From: UBA9732 sp963606545
Lineage (GTDB): Bacteria > Spirochaetota > Spirochaetia > Sphaerochaetales > Sphaerochaetaceae
Direction of reading: 5' to 3'
Length of the DNA stretch: 64,000 nt
Assembly (NCBI GenBank): GCA_963606545.1
Contig: CAVCYP010000001.1
Location: 5,091-69,090, forward strand
Shown here: positions 1 to 8,753 of the stretch, one piece after another
How the letters are laid out: each line of letters begins with the position of its first letter
How positions within the stretch are numbered: position 1 is the first letter of the stretch
The notes under the pieces: generated by a model
Told to the model about the DNA's origin: nothing
Seen by the model: the letters and a program-made list of their open reading frames with translations, nothing else
Databases searched by the model: none
Program-made: the position numbers and the translations under genes

Positions 1-660
1 GCAATTCTCTTTACAGGACGTTCTGAAAAAAAGACCTTTTGGAGTGTTTTGGGAGCTGTAATCTGCTTCATAGGCACCTTTGAATATGCCTTTTTCATCT
101 TTTTCTTCTCTGTTAAGTACTACAGTACCAAGCTTGCGCTCATCTTGGGGGCAAGTGTTGGTGTGCTAATGGGAATTGGTGCTTTATTTCTTGCAAAGCA
201 AATGATTAAAACTCATAAATCAGAGCTGATTAAGGCCGCCCTAATCATTGTACTTGCAGTTTTAATGGAAGAAGCCTTTGTGAACGTGCTGAAAATTGTC
301 TGGAGCCGTCCAAGAATGCGCGACCTAACAGAACCATACATAAGCTCCTTTGTACGCTGGTACAAGCCCAACTCCTCCAGCCTTGGAGGAGACTCCTTCC
401 CTTCCGGCCACACGGCAAAGGCAGCGGGCGCCTGTTTCTGCATGCTTCTCTGCAGTGTTTACCAGAAGCTCAAAGGCAAAGGCGTCTTCTTCTTCCTTGC
501 CGGCCTCATCTGGACAGTGATAATTGGTTTAGGCCGAATTATCTTAGCCGCCCATTTTGCATCGGATGTAACAGCTGGTGCATTTTTCATGTTGCTGGCT
601 TTTTGTATTTCGCAGGCTTTGGTTAATGGCATTATTTATAAGCAAAAGGAAAACAAATGA
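1..660 (+). CDS. PAP2 family phosphatase, 5' end outside the window
   Basis: Type 2 phosphatidic acid phosphatase superfamily, an integral membrane enzyme that removes phosphate from lipid phosphates or undecaprenyl-type carriers. The reading frame is open from base 1 with no stop, so the TTG at 49 is not necessarily the start and the N-terminus lies upstream of the window. The three family motifs are present: KIVWSRPRMR (K-x6-RP form), PSGH, and GRIILAAHFASD (the SR-x5-H-x3-D type motif, here beginning GR). About five hydrophobic segments flank them. The stop overlaps the next gene's ATG by 4 bp (ATGA), so the two are probably co-transcribed. The exact substrate cannot be read from sequence. 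Confidence 0.85.
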   Translation, partial: AILFTGRSEKKTFWSVLGAVICFIGTFEYAFFIFFFSVKYYSTKLALILGASVGVLMGIGALFLAKQMIKTHKSELIKAALIIVLAVLMEEAFVNVLKIVWSRPRMRDLTEPYISSFVRWYKPNSSSLGGDSFPSGHTAKAAGACFCMLLCSVYQKLKGKGVFFFLAGLIWTVIIGLGRIILAAHFASDVTAGAFFMLLAFCISQALVNGIIYKQKENK

Positions 661-3023
661 GCAAGCTTGAAGATATCATTAAAAGCATGCGTCTCAAGGA
701 AAAGATTGCCTTTTGCAGTGGAGCAAATTTTTGGCAGACAAAAAGTTATGAGAAGTATCGGGTTCCAGCGCTCTTCATGTGCGACGGCCCCCACGGGCTG
801 AGAAAGCAGGAAAATACGGCGGATATGTTGGGCGTTCACAAGTCAAGAAAGGCCACCTGCTTTCCTTCTGAAGTGACCACGGCCAGTAGCTGGGATGTGG
901 AGCTGGTGGAAAGCGTGGGAGCAGCCATTGGCCAGGAAGCAAAGGATCAAAAGGTTGGTCTAGTTTTGGGGCCTGGGGCAAATATCAAGAGAAATCCGCT
1001 TTGTGGACGCAATTTTGAATACTTCAGCGAAGATCCGTACCTAGCGGGCAAGCTAGCTGCGGGCTTCATCAGGGGTATTGAGGCGCAGGGCGTTGGATCT
1101 AGTTTGAAACATTTTGCTGCAAATTCGCAGGAGCTTTCTAGGTTCACGTCAAACGGTATAATTGATGAAAGGACTCTTAATGAGCTCTATCTGCCGGCGT
1201 TTGAAACTGCGGTGAAAGAAGGAAAGCCTTCTACCGTAATGTGTTCCTATCCAAAGATTAACACAGTTCATAGCTCGGATAACCAGGAGCTTTTGACCAC
1301 CATTTTACGCGACAAATGGGGCTTTGAAGGCCTAGTAGTCACGGACTGGGGAGCAATGAACAACCGCATTAAGGGCTTTGAAGCGGGTTGTGACCTGAGC
1401 ATGCCAGGCGGTAGTAGCTACATGGAAAAAGACGTTCTAAATGCGGTAAAATCCGGCGAACTTTCAGAGTCTAAGATTGATGAAAGCGTGCGACGTATTT
1501 TGCAACTTGTTTTGAAGGCACAAGATACGCTTAGTGCTGATTACAAAGCAGATTACAAAGCTCATCATAAGATTGCAAAGAAGGCAGCCACAGAAGGAGC
1601 TGTGCTACTCAAAAATAATGATGAAATTTTGCCACTTAAATCTGAAACTAAGCTTGCGGTCATTGGCTGGATGGCCAATAACATGCGCTATCAGGGCGCT
1701 GGCTCCAGCCACATAAATCCAACTGAAGTTTCACAGCCACTGGATTATATTAAAGAGATTGCCTCTTCAACTGTATTTGCCCAAGGTTGCGATGCAAAGG
1801 GAAATACAACAGACCAGCTATTACAAGAAGTTAGCTCAGTTGCATCAAAGGCTGAAGTCACCGTTGTTTTTGCAGGCCTGCCGGATTCCTACGAATCTGA
1901 GGGTTTTGACAGAACTTCCATGAAAATGCCTGAAGGCCACATAAAAATGATTGAAGCTGCGGTCAAGGCAAATCCAAACACCATTGTAGTTCTAATGTGT
2001 GGTTCAGTGGTCGAATGTCCTTGGGCAGATTCCGTTAAAGGGCTGCTTTACCTGGGGCTTCCCGGCCAAGCCGGCGGAGAAGCAATTGCAGATTTGTTAT
2101 ATGGCAAAGCAAACCCTTGCGGAAAACTTGCAGAAAGCTGGCCTTTTAAATACGAAGACGTCCCCTCCTCTGAAATCTATGATAAGACAACCGATGCTCT
2201 TTATCAGGAAGGCCTCTATGTTGGCTACCGCTACTACGACAAAGCGAAAGTGCAAGTTCGTTGGCCATTTGGCTACGGGTTAAGCTATACCTCCTTTGAG
2301 TATTCTGATTTAAAAGTATCTGCTTCTGAAGTCTCCGTTGCCATTACAAATAACGGCTCCGTTGCCGGAAAAGAGGTGGTTCAGTTGTTTGTGAGAGCAC
2401 CAGAGACTGGGACACAAGCTAGAGTTCACAGACCCATCAGAGAGCTCAAAGGCTTTAAGAAGGTTTACTTAGAGCCAGGTCAGAGCACGACTGTTAACTT
2501 CAAACTCAACGACAGAAGCTTTGCAATTTGGAATGGCAACTGGGTTGTTCCAGGTGGAGAATACCAGATAGAAATTGGAGATTTACAGGAAAAAGTTCAG
2601 CTTGAAGGCAATTTTAAGCCTAATTATGATTCAAGTTCCAATATAGATTTCCCAACTTGGTATGATACTTGTCAAGGCAAACCAAACTTAAAAGATTGGG
2701 AAAAACTTATAGGAAAGCCCTATACTCCTCCTGTTTTAAAGAAAGGTCAGTTCACCATGGACAACACGGTCCTGGAAATGAAAGACTATAGCTTTATTAT
2801 GAAGATTATGTATAAAGCAACTGAAAAAGTTATAGCCAAAGGTTTTGAAGGCAAACCAGATTATGATAACCCAGAGTTTAAAATGCTAATGACCTCCTCT
2901 GTTGGAGCACCACTTAGAAGCATGCAAATTTCAGGCGGAATTAAAGATGGGGTCTTCCAAGGTATGCTGGATATGGCCAATGGACATTTCTTCAAGGGCC
3001 TTTGGAAAATGATCAAAGGATGA
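657..3023 (+). CDS. Glycoside hydrolase family 3 beta-glucosidase/xylosidase type
   Basis: 788-residue GH3 enzyme that releases terminal beta-linked sugars from oligosaccharides. It has the N-terminal TIM-barrel domain with the KHFAANSQE substrate-binding segment and the nucleophile motif VVTDWGA (Asp230). Then come the alpha/beta sandwich domain (about 315-540), a fibronectin-III-like domain (about 560-650, KEVVQLFVRAP), and roughly 130 extra C-terminal residues of unknown role. There is no signal peptide, so it should act in the cytoplasm on imported oligosaccharides. It overlaps the PAP2 gene by 4 bp and is followed 3 bp later by rhaB. That suggests its substrate may be a rhamnose-containing glycoside, but this is inference and specificity within GH3 cannot be assigned by eye. 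Confidence 0.9.
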   Translation: MSKLEDIIKSMRLKEKIAFCSGANFWQTKSYEKYRVPALFMCDGPHGLRKQENTADMLGVHKSRKATCFPSEVTTASSWDVELVESVGAAIGQEAKDQKVGLVLGPGANIKRNPLCGRNFEYFSEDPYLAGKLAAGFIRGIEAQGVGSSLKHFAANSQELSRFTSNGIIDERTLNELYLPAFETAVKEGKPSTVMCSYPKINTVHSSDNQELLTTILRDKWGFEGLVVTDWGAMNNRIKGFEAGCDLSMPGGSSYMEKDVLNAVKSGELSESKIDESVRRILQLVLKAQDTLSADYKADYKAHHKIAKKAATEGAVLLKNNDEILPLKSETKLAVIGWMANNMRYQGAGSSHINPTEVSQPLDYIKEIASSTVFAQGCDAKGNTTDQLLQEVSSVASKAEVTVVFAGLPDSYESEGFDRTSMKMPEGHIKMIEAAVKANPNTIVVLMCGSVVECPWADSVKGLLYLGLPGQAGGEAIADLLYGKANPCGKLAESWPFKYEDVPSSEIYDKTTDALYQEGLYVGYRYYDKAKVQVRWPFGYGLSYTSFEYSDLKVSASEVSVAITNNGSVAGKEVVQLFVRAPETGTQARVHRPIRELKGFKKVYLEPGQSTTVNFKLNDRSFAIWNGNWVVPGGEYQIEIGDLQEKVQLEGNFKPNYDSSSNIDFPTWYDTCQGKPNLKDWEKLIGKPYTPPVLKKGQFTMDNTVLEMKDYSFIMKIMYKATEKVIAKGFEGKPDYDNPEFKMLMTSSVGAPLRSMQISGGIKDGVFQGMLDMANGHFFKGLWKMIKG

Positions 3024-3026
3024 TTT

Positions 3027-4301
3027 ATGAAATATTACTTAGCAATTGATATTGGAGCCTCCTCAGGAAGGCACATTGTTGGCTGGAAAGAAAAAGGTGA
3101 GCTCAAAACCAAAGAAGTTTACCGCTTTCCAAACAGTATGAGAGAACAAGAAGGACATCTGACTTGGGATTTGGACGCACTGCTTTCCAATGTGAAAGAT
3201 GGCATTACAAAAGCTAGAATCCAGTTTCCAAAAATAGAAAGTCTTTCCATTGACACCTGGGGTGTGGACTATGTTCTTCTAAAAGAAGATAAAGAGGTTC
3301 TACCCTGCTATGCCTATAGAGACAATCGCACTTTGGAAAATATTCCTGCGTTACATAAGCTGGTTCCCTTCTCTACGTTATACAGCCACACTGGCTGTCA
3401 ATTTCAGCCCTTCAACTCCATCTATCAGCTTTATACAGACAAGCTTGAAGGCCGATTAAAGGAGGTTACAAACTTCTTAATGCTTCCAGAGTTCCTACTT
3501 TGGAAGCTTTGTGGTATTAAAGTAAAAGAATTCACCAATGCCACCACCACAGGTCTTGTGAAGGCTGAAACAGGTGAATTTGATAAAGAGATCATTGAAA
3601 AACTGGGCCTTCCGGTAGAGCTTTTTCCAAAGCTCACGCCTGCTGGAAAAGTCATTGGAAAATATGAAGATATCAAAGTAGTCCTTTGTGCCACTCATGA
3701 CACGGCTAGTGCCGTAGAAGGCATTCCAATGGAGGACAACAGTCCCTATATTTCCTCTGGAACCTGGTCACTTTTGGGGGTCAAGACTCCAAAGCCAATT
3801 ACAGATATCAACAGCCAAGAGGCTAACTACTCCAATGAAGGAGGCCTTGGGTATAATAGGTATCAGAAAAATATTATGGGGATGTGGCTGATAAACGAGC
3901 TACAAAAAGAGCTATGTAGAGGGCTGGGGTTCTCTGGAATTGTGCAGGCGGCGCAGGAAAGCACGACACAGGCGCTGGTGGATGCAAATTCAGAGGATTT
4001 TTTGGCGCCAGCGAGCATGAAAGAGGCGTTTGACAAGGCTACGGGAAACAGCTTGGTCTCAATTGGCGACTACTTTAAGTGCGCTTATAGGAGTTTGGCG
4101 CTTTCCTACAAGGTGGCGTTGGAGGAACTTGAGAAAAATACTGGCACTCAATACAAAAAGCTATATATCGTAGGTGGTGGCGCAAAGAATCAGTATCTTA
4201 ATGAGCTGACAGCAGAGATGACAAAAAAAGAAGTAATTGCCCTTCCAATTGAGGCAACCGCAATAGGTAATTTAAAAGTACAAATGGAGATAGAAAAATG
4301 A
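3027..4301 (+). CDS. rhaB: Rhamnulokinase
   Basis: FGGY-family sugar kinase that phosphorylates L-rhamnulose to L-rhamnulose 1-phosphate. The N-terminal phosphate-binding segment AIDIGASSGRH, the mid domain with SIDTWGVDY and the C-terminal ATP-binding segment IVGGGAKNQYLNELTA are all visible. The start has a usable ribosome site (AAAGGATGATTT before ATG). At 424 residues it is shorter than E. coli RhaB (489). It ends just after the EATAIGN motif, where longer family members carry another 30-40 residues. The stop overlaps the rhaA start (ATGA), so this is the natural end and not an obvious frameshift. Its position in a rhaBAD run makes the assignment firm. Confidence 0.9.
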   Translation: MKYYLAIDIGASSGRHIVGWKEKGELKTKEVYRFPNSMREQEGHLTWDLDALLSNVKDGITKARIQFPKIESLSIDTWGVDYVLLKEDKEVLPCYAYRDNRTLENIPALHKLVPFSTLYSHTGCQFQPFNSIYQLYTDKLEGRLKEVTNFLMLPEFLLWKLCGIKVKEFTNATTTGLVKAETGEFDKEIIEKLGLPVELFPKLTPAGKVIGKYEDIKVVLCATHDTASAVEGIPMEDNSPYISSGTWSLLGVKTPKPITDINSQEANYSNEGGLGYNRYQKNIMGMWLINELQKELCRGLGFSGIVQAAQESTTQALVDANSEDFLAPASMKEAFDKATGNSLVSIGDYFKCAYRSLALSYKVALEELEKNTGTQYKKLYIVGGGAKNQYLNELTAEMTKKEVIALPIEATAIGNLKVQMEIEK

Positions 4302-5548
4302 ATTATTCTGAAGCAAAAGCAAAGTATGAAGCTCTTGGAGTGGACGTAGAGAAAGCTTTGAGCACTTTGAAAGCTGCCCCAGTGTCCCTTCACTGCTGGC
4401 AGGGAGATGACGTCAGGGGTTTTGACACAGACCCAAGCAAGCCACTAACTGGTGGTATCCAGACCACAGGAAACTACCCTGGCCGGGCCCGCACCCCGCA
4501 GGAGCTGATGGCAGACCTTGAAGAAGTCTTAAAACTCTGTCCTGGAACAAAAAAACTCAACCTTCATGCCTCCTACGCCATCTTTGAAGAAGGCCAGTGG
4601 GTAGACCGCAACAAGCTTGAACCCAAGCACTTTGCCCCGTGGGTAGAGTTCTGTAAAAAGCACAATCTTGGTGCTGACTTCAACCCAACCTTCTTCTCGC
4701 ACCCAATGTGCGACCCTCTGACCCTTTCCAGCCCAAATCCCAAGACGCGCGCTTTTTGGATTGAGCACGGAAAAGCCTGCGTGCGAATTTCCCAGTATCT
4801 AGCCACTGAACTTGGCCAACCTTGCACCATGAACATCTGGACCGGCGATGGCTTTAAGGACATCCCCGCCGACAGACTTGGACCTAGAATGCGTTACAAA
4901 AAGTCCATTGACGAGATTCTCTCTGAACCGTACGACTTCAACAAAGTCAAACCTTGCATTGAAAGCAAAGTCTTTGGCATTGGCGTAGAAAGCTATACCG
5001 TTGGCAGCGCAGAATTTGCACTAAGCTATGCCGCTATGAATAGCAGTAAGTGCATCCCACTGATGGACAACGGCCACTACCACCCAACAGAAGTCGTCAG
5101 CGACAAAATCCCCGCCCTCCTTACCTTCTTCCCAGAGATTGCACTGCACATCACCCGCCCAGTCCGATGGGATAGTGACCACGTAGTTCTCTATGACGAT
5201 GAAACCAAAGAACTCTGTAAAGAAATTGTTCGTTGCGGAGGCCTTGAGGGTAGAGTTCACATGGCCCTGGATTACTTTGACGCCTCAGTCAACAGAATTG
5301 CAGCTTGGGTTACAGGCTTCAGAAATGTTCAAAAGGCCTTGCTCAATGCCTTATTAACACCTTCTTTGGTTTCTGCGCAGGATGCGGGAGATTTTACCAC
5401 CTTATTGGTTGCACAGGAAGAACTTAAAACTCTTCCATTTGGCGAAATTTGGGCAGAATACTGCAGACGTTGCAACGTTCCAGAAGATGGCACTTGGCTT
5501 AGCCTTGTCAGGGACTATGAAAATAAAGTTTTAAAGGAAAGAGTATGA
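4298..5548 (+). CDS. rhaA: L-rhamnose isomerase
   Basis: Interconverts L-rhamnose and L-rhamnulose in the cytoplasm, a metal-dependent TIM-barrel enzyme. The 416-residue length matches the family. Recognisable family segments include SLHCWQGDDVRGFD near the N-terminus, MDNGHYHPTE at about 256-265 (metal and substrate ligands) and RPVRWDSDHV near 290. The gene overlaps rhaB by 4 bp and rhaD by 4 bp, so the three enzymes are translationally coupled in pathway order. Base composition is somewhat C-richer than in the upstream genes, but continuous with rhaD. Confidence 0.96.
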   Translation: MNYSEAKAKYEALGVDVEKALSTLKAAPVSLHCWQGDDVRGFDTDPSKPLTGGIQTTGNYPGRARTPQELMADLEEVLKLCPGTKKLNLHASYAIFEEGQWVDRNKLEPKHFAPWVEFCKKHNLGADFNPTFFSHPMCDPLTLSSPNPKTRAFWIEHGKACVRISQYLATELGQPCTMNIWTGDGFKDIPADRLGPRMRYKKSIDEILSEPYDFNKVKPCIESKVFGIGVESYTVGSAEFALSYAAMNSSKCIPLMDNGHYHPTEVVSDKIPALLTFFPEIALHITRPVRWDSDHVVLYDDETKELCKEIVRCGGLEGRVHMALDYFDASVNRIAAWVTGFRNVQKALLNALLTPSLVSAQDAGDFTTLLVAQEELKTLPFGEIWAEYCRRCNVPEDGTWLSLVRDYENKVLKERV

Positions 5549-6354
5549 AAGAGATTTTGACAGCACCTTGGATGGTTGAGATGATTCGCACCACCACCAA
5601 CATGTACAACCATGGTTGGGATGAAAGAAACGGTGGCAATATTAGTTTATTATTAGAGGAAGCTTCTGTCCTTGAATATGTTGACGGCACTGTTATTAGA
5701 GAGCTGGAGACAGGCTTCTCCTGCCCAGAATTGGAAGGTAAATATTTTCTAGTTACCGGAACCGGAAAGTACTTCAAGAATGTCCAATATGAACCAGAAG
5801 TCAACCTTGGACTTGTGAAGCTAGTCAATAAAGGCAAGACCGCCCAGCTCCTTTGGGGATTCTCAGACGGTGGCCGTTTCACCTCTGAATTTCCAGCTCA
5901 CATGATGAGTCATGCAGCCAGGCTCAAGGTCTGTGCTAGTAATAGAGTTGTTATGCACTGTCATCCAAGTAATTTACTGGCAATGACTTACGTTCATAGC
6001 CTAGAGGAAAAAGCCTTTACTCGCACCCTCTGGCAAATGTGCACAGAATGCATTGTTGTCTTCCCAGATGGCGTCAACGTTCTGCCTTGGATGCTGTGTG
6101 GCACCAATGAAATTGGTCAAGCCACAGCAAAAAAGATGGAAACCGCCCGCCTTGTAGTCTGGGCGCAACATGGCATCTACGGCGCCGGTGCTAACCTAGA
6201 TGAGACCTTTGGCTTAATTGAAACAGCAGAAAAGGCTGCAGAAATCTACATGAAGATTGCCCATCTTCCACTAGTGAACACCATCACAGATGACCAGCTG
6301 CACCAGCTTGAGGCCCACTTCAAGGTCCAGGCCAGAGCAGGCTATCTAAACTAA
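5545..6354 (+). CDS. rhaD: Rhamnulose-1-phosphate aldolase
   Basis: Class II zinc aldolase that splits L-rhamnulose 1-phosphate into dihydroxyacetone phosphate and L-lactaldehyde. It is 269 residues long, close to E. coli RhaD (274). The zinc site is visible as His138 and His140 in MHCHPSNLL, with the third ligand His209 in AQHGIYGAG. The probable catalytic acid is Glu115 in TSEFPAH. The start overlaps the rhaA stop and is preceded by AAAGGAAAG. It is the last gene of the rhamnose run and is followed by a strong inverted repeat. No lactaldehyde reductase or rhamnose transporter is seen in the window, so those functions lie elsewhere. Confidence 0.95.
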   Translation: MKEILTAPWMVEMIRTTTNMYNHGWDERNGGNISLLLEEASVLEYVDGTVIRELETGFSCPELEGKYFLVTGTGKYFKNVQYEPEVNLGLVKLVNKGKTAQLLWGFSDGGRFTSEFPAHMMSHAARLKVCASNRVVMHCHPSNLLAMTYVHSLEEKAFTRTLWQMCTECIVVFPDGVNVLPWMLCGTNEIGQATAKKMETARLVVWAQHGIYGAGANLDETFGLIETAEKAAEIYMKIAHLPLVNTITDDQLHQLEAHFKVQARAGYLN

Positions 6355-6370
6355 AACTCCCTAGCTTGTC

Positions 6371-6418
6371 AAAATTTCCCGAGAAATCACAAAATTTTCA
6401 CTTTTCTCGGGAAATTTT
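6371..6418. terminator. Perfect 16-bp inverted repeat between convergent genes
   Basis: Arms 6371-6386 (AAAATTTCCCGAGAAA) and 6403-6418 are exact reverse complements around a 16-nt loop. A further copy of the TTTCTCGGGAA arm sits at 6444-6454. The element lies between rhaD (+) and the CBS-ACT gene (-), so it could end transcription from both sides. No uridine run follows the stem on either strand, so it may instead be a repeat element or mRNA-stabilising hairpin. Confidence 0.6.
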
Positions 6419-6497
6419 CCAGAGAAATTGAATTTTTAAGGCTTTTCTCGGGAATTTGAGACCAATTCTTTAATCTTTGATGTGGACTAGTGAGAAC

Positions 6498-7166
6498 TCA
6501 GAATGAAAGATGTAGCAGCTTGTTGGACTCCTCAACGTCCATGATTTCAAGGGCAAAAGGCTTGATGAGGTCAACAAGGGCGCTACCGGAAATGCCAGCA
6601 ACCTTGATGGAGATACATCTGTTGGAAGGATCCGTTCCAGCAAAGCAGGAGCAGGTAATCAGGTCCAACTGCTGTGCGCTAATCTTTCCAATGATTTCTG
6701 AGAGCACACCCTTCCCTTCTTTTACCATGAAGGTGATAGTGGTTCCGTTGATACGAGAGCCAAACGTTTCAAGAAGCATCTTGAAAAGATCGCTCTTGGA
6801 GACTATGCCCACAAGATGCTCGCCCTCGAGAACAGGGAGGCAGGAGAGGTCCTGGTCTACCATGAGCGTTGCAGCAGCCTCAACTGTGGTATCCTTGGTA
6901 ATGGTAACTGGATTTCTGCTCATAATCTTCTTAACTGTAAGCTTGGAAAGAAGATAGTTTGTCTCATAGGTACTTAAGGTAGTAGCTGGGGATGGAGCTG
7001 CTCTAAGAATATCCTTTTCAGAGATAACGCCAACCAATTTACCGTACTTATCCAAAACTGGGAGGCGGTGAACATGCTCTTTAGCCATTAAGTCACTTGC
7101 ATCTTGAATAGAAATGTCAGGGGTGCAAGTAATAGGATTCTTTGTCATTCTGCTTTCAATAATCAT
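6498..7166 (-). CDS. CBS-pair plus ACT domain protein (AcuB-like)
   Basis: 222-residue cytoplasmic protein with two CBS domains followed by an ACT domain, the architecture of AcuB-type proteins. CBS domains usually bind adenosine nucleotides; ACT domains often bind amino acids. CBS1 starts at SRMTKNPITCTPDISIQDA, CBS2 at KIMSRNPVTITKDTTVEAA, and the ACT part at about 150-215 (TITFMVKEGKGVLSEIIGKI). The start was taken at 7166 because GGAGG lies 4 nt upstream; the longer frame to 7322 runs back into livF. It is last in the liv operon, 13 bp after livF. A role as a sensor of branched-chain amino acids or energy state for the transporter or related metabolism is plausible but not shown. Confidence 0.85.
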   Translation of the reverse strand: MIIESRMTKNPITCTPDISIQDASDLMAKEHVHRLPVLDKYGKLVGVISEKDILRAAPSPATTLSTYETNYLLSKLTVKKIMSRNPVTITKDTTVEAAATLMVDQDLSCLPVLEGEHLVGIVSKSDLFKMLLETFGSRINGTTITFMVKEGKGVLSEIIGKISAQQLDLITCSCFAGTDPSNRCISIKVAGISGSALVDLIKPFALEIMDVEESNKLLHLSF

Positions 7167-7179
7167 AAGACCTCCAAAA

Positions 7180-7926
7180 TTATTCGCCAAGATAGGCAGC
7201 ACGAACCCGCTCATTTTTGAGCAAGGCATGAGCCTTATCCTGAAGAACAATAACTCCGTTTTCCATGACGTAACCGTCGTCAGCACTCTTAAGTGCCAGC
7301 CTAGCGTTCTGCTCAACAACAAGGACAGTTACTTTGTCTTCCTTGTTGATTTGGCACAGTTTGCTAAAGATGTCGTGAACAATCAACGGTGCCAAGCCAA
7401 GGCCAGGCTCATCTAATAGCAACAGTCTAGGACTCACCATGAGGGCTCTTGCAACGGCGAGCATCTGCTGTTCACCACCGGAAAGGCTTCTTGCCTTTTG
7501 CTTCCTACGAGTGCCTAAAATGGGGAAGAAGTCGAACATTTCTTGCTTCTTGTTCTTAATTAGGCTATCGTCCTTCAGCATAAAGGCTCCCATGTCTAGG
7601 TTTTCCTCTACGGTGAGGTCGGCAAAGACTCGGCGTCCTTCAGGAACCAGAGCTATACCCTTTTTAACTACATTATACGTCGGAATTCCGTGAAAGTGTC
7701 CATCTTTTACAGAATAAAGTACATTTTCATCATAAGTGATGGATCCAGAGACCAAAGGCTCCTGTCCAACAATGGCTTTTAGTAAGGTTGACTTACCTGC
7801 ACCATTGGCTCCAATGAGGGAAACAAAGGTTCCTTCATTGACAGACATTGAGACTCCATGAAGAGCTTTGATGTTTCCATAACTTACGGCAATATTGTCT
7901 ATCTTTAAGAGAACTTTGTCAGACAT
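7180..7926 (-). CDS. livF: Branched-chain amino acid ABC transporter ATPase LivF
   Basis: ATP-binding subunit of the high-affinity branched-chain amino acid importer, working with LivG at the inner face of the membrane. Walker A (GANGAGKS, about 37-44), the ABC signature (LSGGEQQ) and Walker B (RLLLLDEPGLGLAP) are present, and the length of 248 is typical. The start is placed at the ATG at 7924-7926, because AGGAGG lies 7 nt before it. A GTG two codons earlier would sit directly on that ribosome site. Only 2 bp separate it from livG. Confidence 0.95.
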   Translation of the reverse strand: MSDKVLLKIDNIAVSYGNIKALHGVSMSVNEGTFVSLIGANGAGKSTLLKAIVGQEPLVSGSITYDENVLYSVKDGHFHGIPTYNVVKKGIALVPEGRRVFADLTVEENLDMGAFMLKDDSLIKNKKQEMFDFFPILGTRRKQKARSLSGGEQQMLAVARALMVSPRLLLLDEPGLGLAPLIVHDIFSKLCQINKEDKVTVLVVEQNARLALKSADDGYVMENGVIVLQDKAHALLKNERVRAAYLGE

Positions 7927-7928
7927 GG

Positions 7929-8753
7929 TCACACCTCCTCTGAAACGCCAGAATCATCGTCAGAATCATCATCCAAGTCATCATCGTCATCAGTGCCCAA
8001 ATAAGCCTGAATGACTGCTGGGTTAGTCTGAATACTGCTAGGCGTGCCCTGAGCAATCTTTTGACCATAGTTAAGAACCGTGATGTTGTCGCAGATATTC
8101 ATCACCAGCTTCATGTCATGCTCAATGAGAACCACTGTGACGCCTAGGTCGCGGATTCTACGGATAGTCTTCATAAGATTATCGGTTTCCTGCGGGTTCA
8201 TGCCGGCAGCTGGCTCGTCCAAAAAGAGTAGCTTGGGCTCGGTGGCAAGCGCGCGGGCAATCTCCAATTCGCGCTGATAGCCGTACGGAAGGCTTCCGGC
8301 AGCCTCGTCGCGTAGCTTTTCAAGGCCAAAAAATTCCAGCCATTTGGTAGCGTTGGCCATCTCTTCCCGCTTTTCCTTCTCTACATTTACAAAGGAGACT
8401 AGAGCTTGCAAAGTTCTGTTTTTGATATTCCCGGTATGAAAATGCCTGCCCACCATGACGTTATCAAGCACGCTGAGCTCTTTAAAAAGTCTAATATTCT
8501 GGAAGGTTCGGGCAATTCCAAGCCGACAAACCTTGTTGGCTGGCATTCCGGTGATGTCTTTGTCTTCAAAGATAACCTTTCCTGAAGAGGGAACATCCAG
8601 ACCAGTGATGTTATTAAACAAGGTGGTCTTACCGGCACCGTTTGGGCCAATTAGACCGGTAATCATGTTCTTTTCAACCGTGAAATCTACTCTGTTTACA
8701 GCAATGATTCCGCCAAACTCGCGGGTCAAAGCTTTAGTTTCTAACATGCTCAT
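7929..8753 (-). CDS. livG: Branched-chain amino acid ABC transporter ATPase LivG
   Basis: Second ATPase subunit of the Liv importer. Walker A GPNGAGKTT (about 37-45), LPYGYQRELEIARAL (signature region) and LLFLDEPAAGMNP (Walker B) are clear. The protein is 274 residues, longer than usual because of an acidic C-terminal tail of about 20 residues, mostly Asp (DDDDDLDDDSDDDSG). The tail is encoded by imperfect GAT/GAC codon repeats at about 7943-7998. Such a tail is not part of the conserved fold and its role is unknown. The start overlaps the end of livM by 4 bp (ATGA) with GGAGG 7 nt upstream. Confidence 0.94.
   Translation of the reverse strand: MSMLETKALTREFGGIIAVNRVDFTVEKNMITGLIGPNGAGKTTLFNNITGLDVPSSGKVIFEDKDITGMPANKVCRLGIARTFQNIRLFKELSVLDNVMVGRHFHTGNIKNRTLQALVSFVNVEKEKREEMANATKWLEFFGLEKLRDEAAGSLPYGYQRELEIARALATEPKLLFLDEPAAGMNPQETDNLMKTIRRIRDLGVTVVLIEHDMKLVMNICDNITVLNYGQKIAQGTPSSIQTNPAVIQAYLGTDDDDDLDDDSDDDSGVSEEV

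Noticed and set aside
4200..4301. Frameshift at the end of rhaB
   Set aside because: The stop is coupled to rhaA by ATGA and no continuation of the family C-terminus is visible in other frames.
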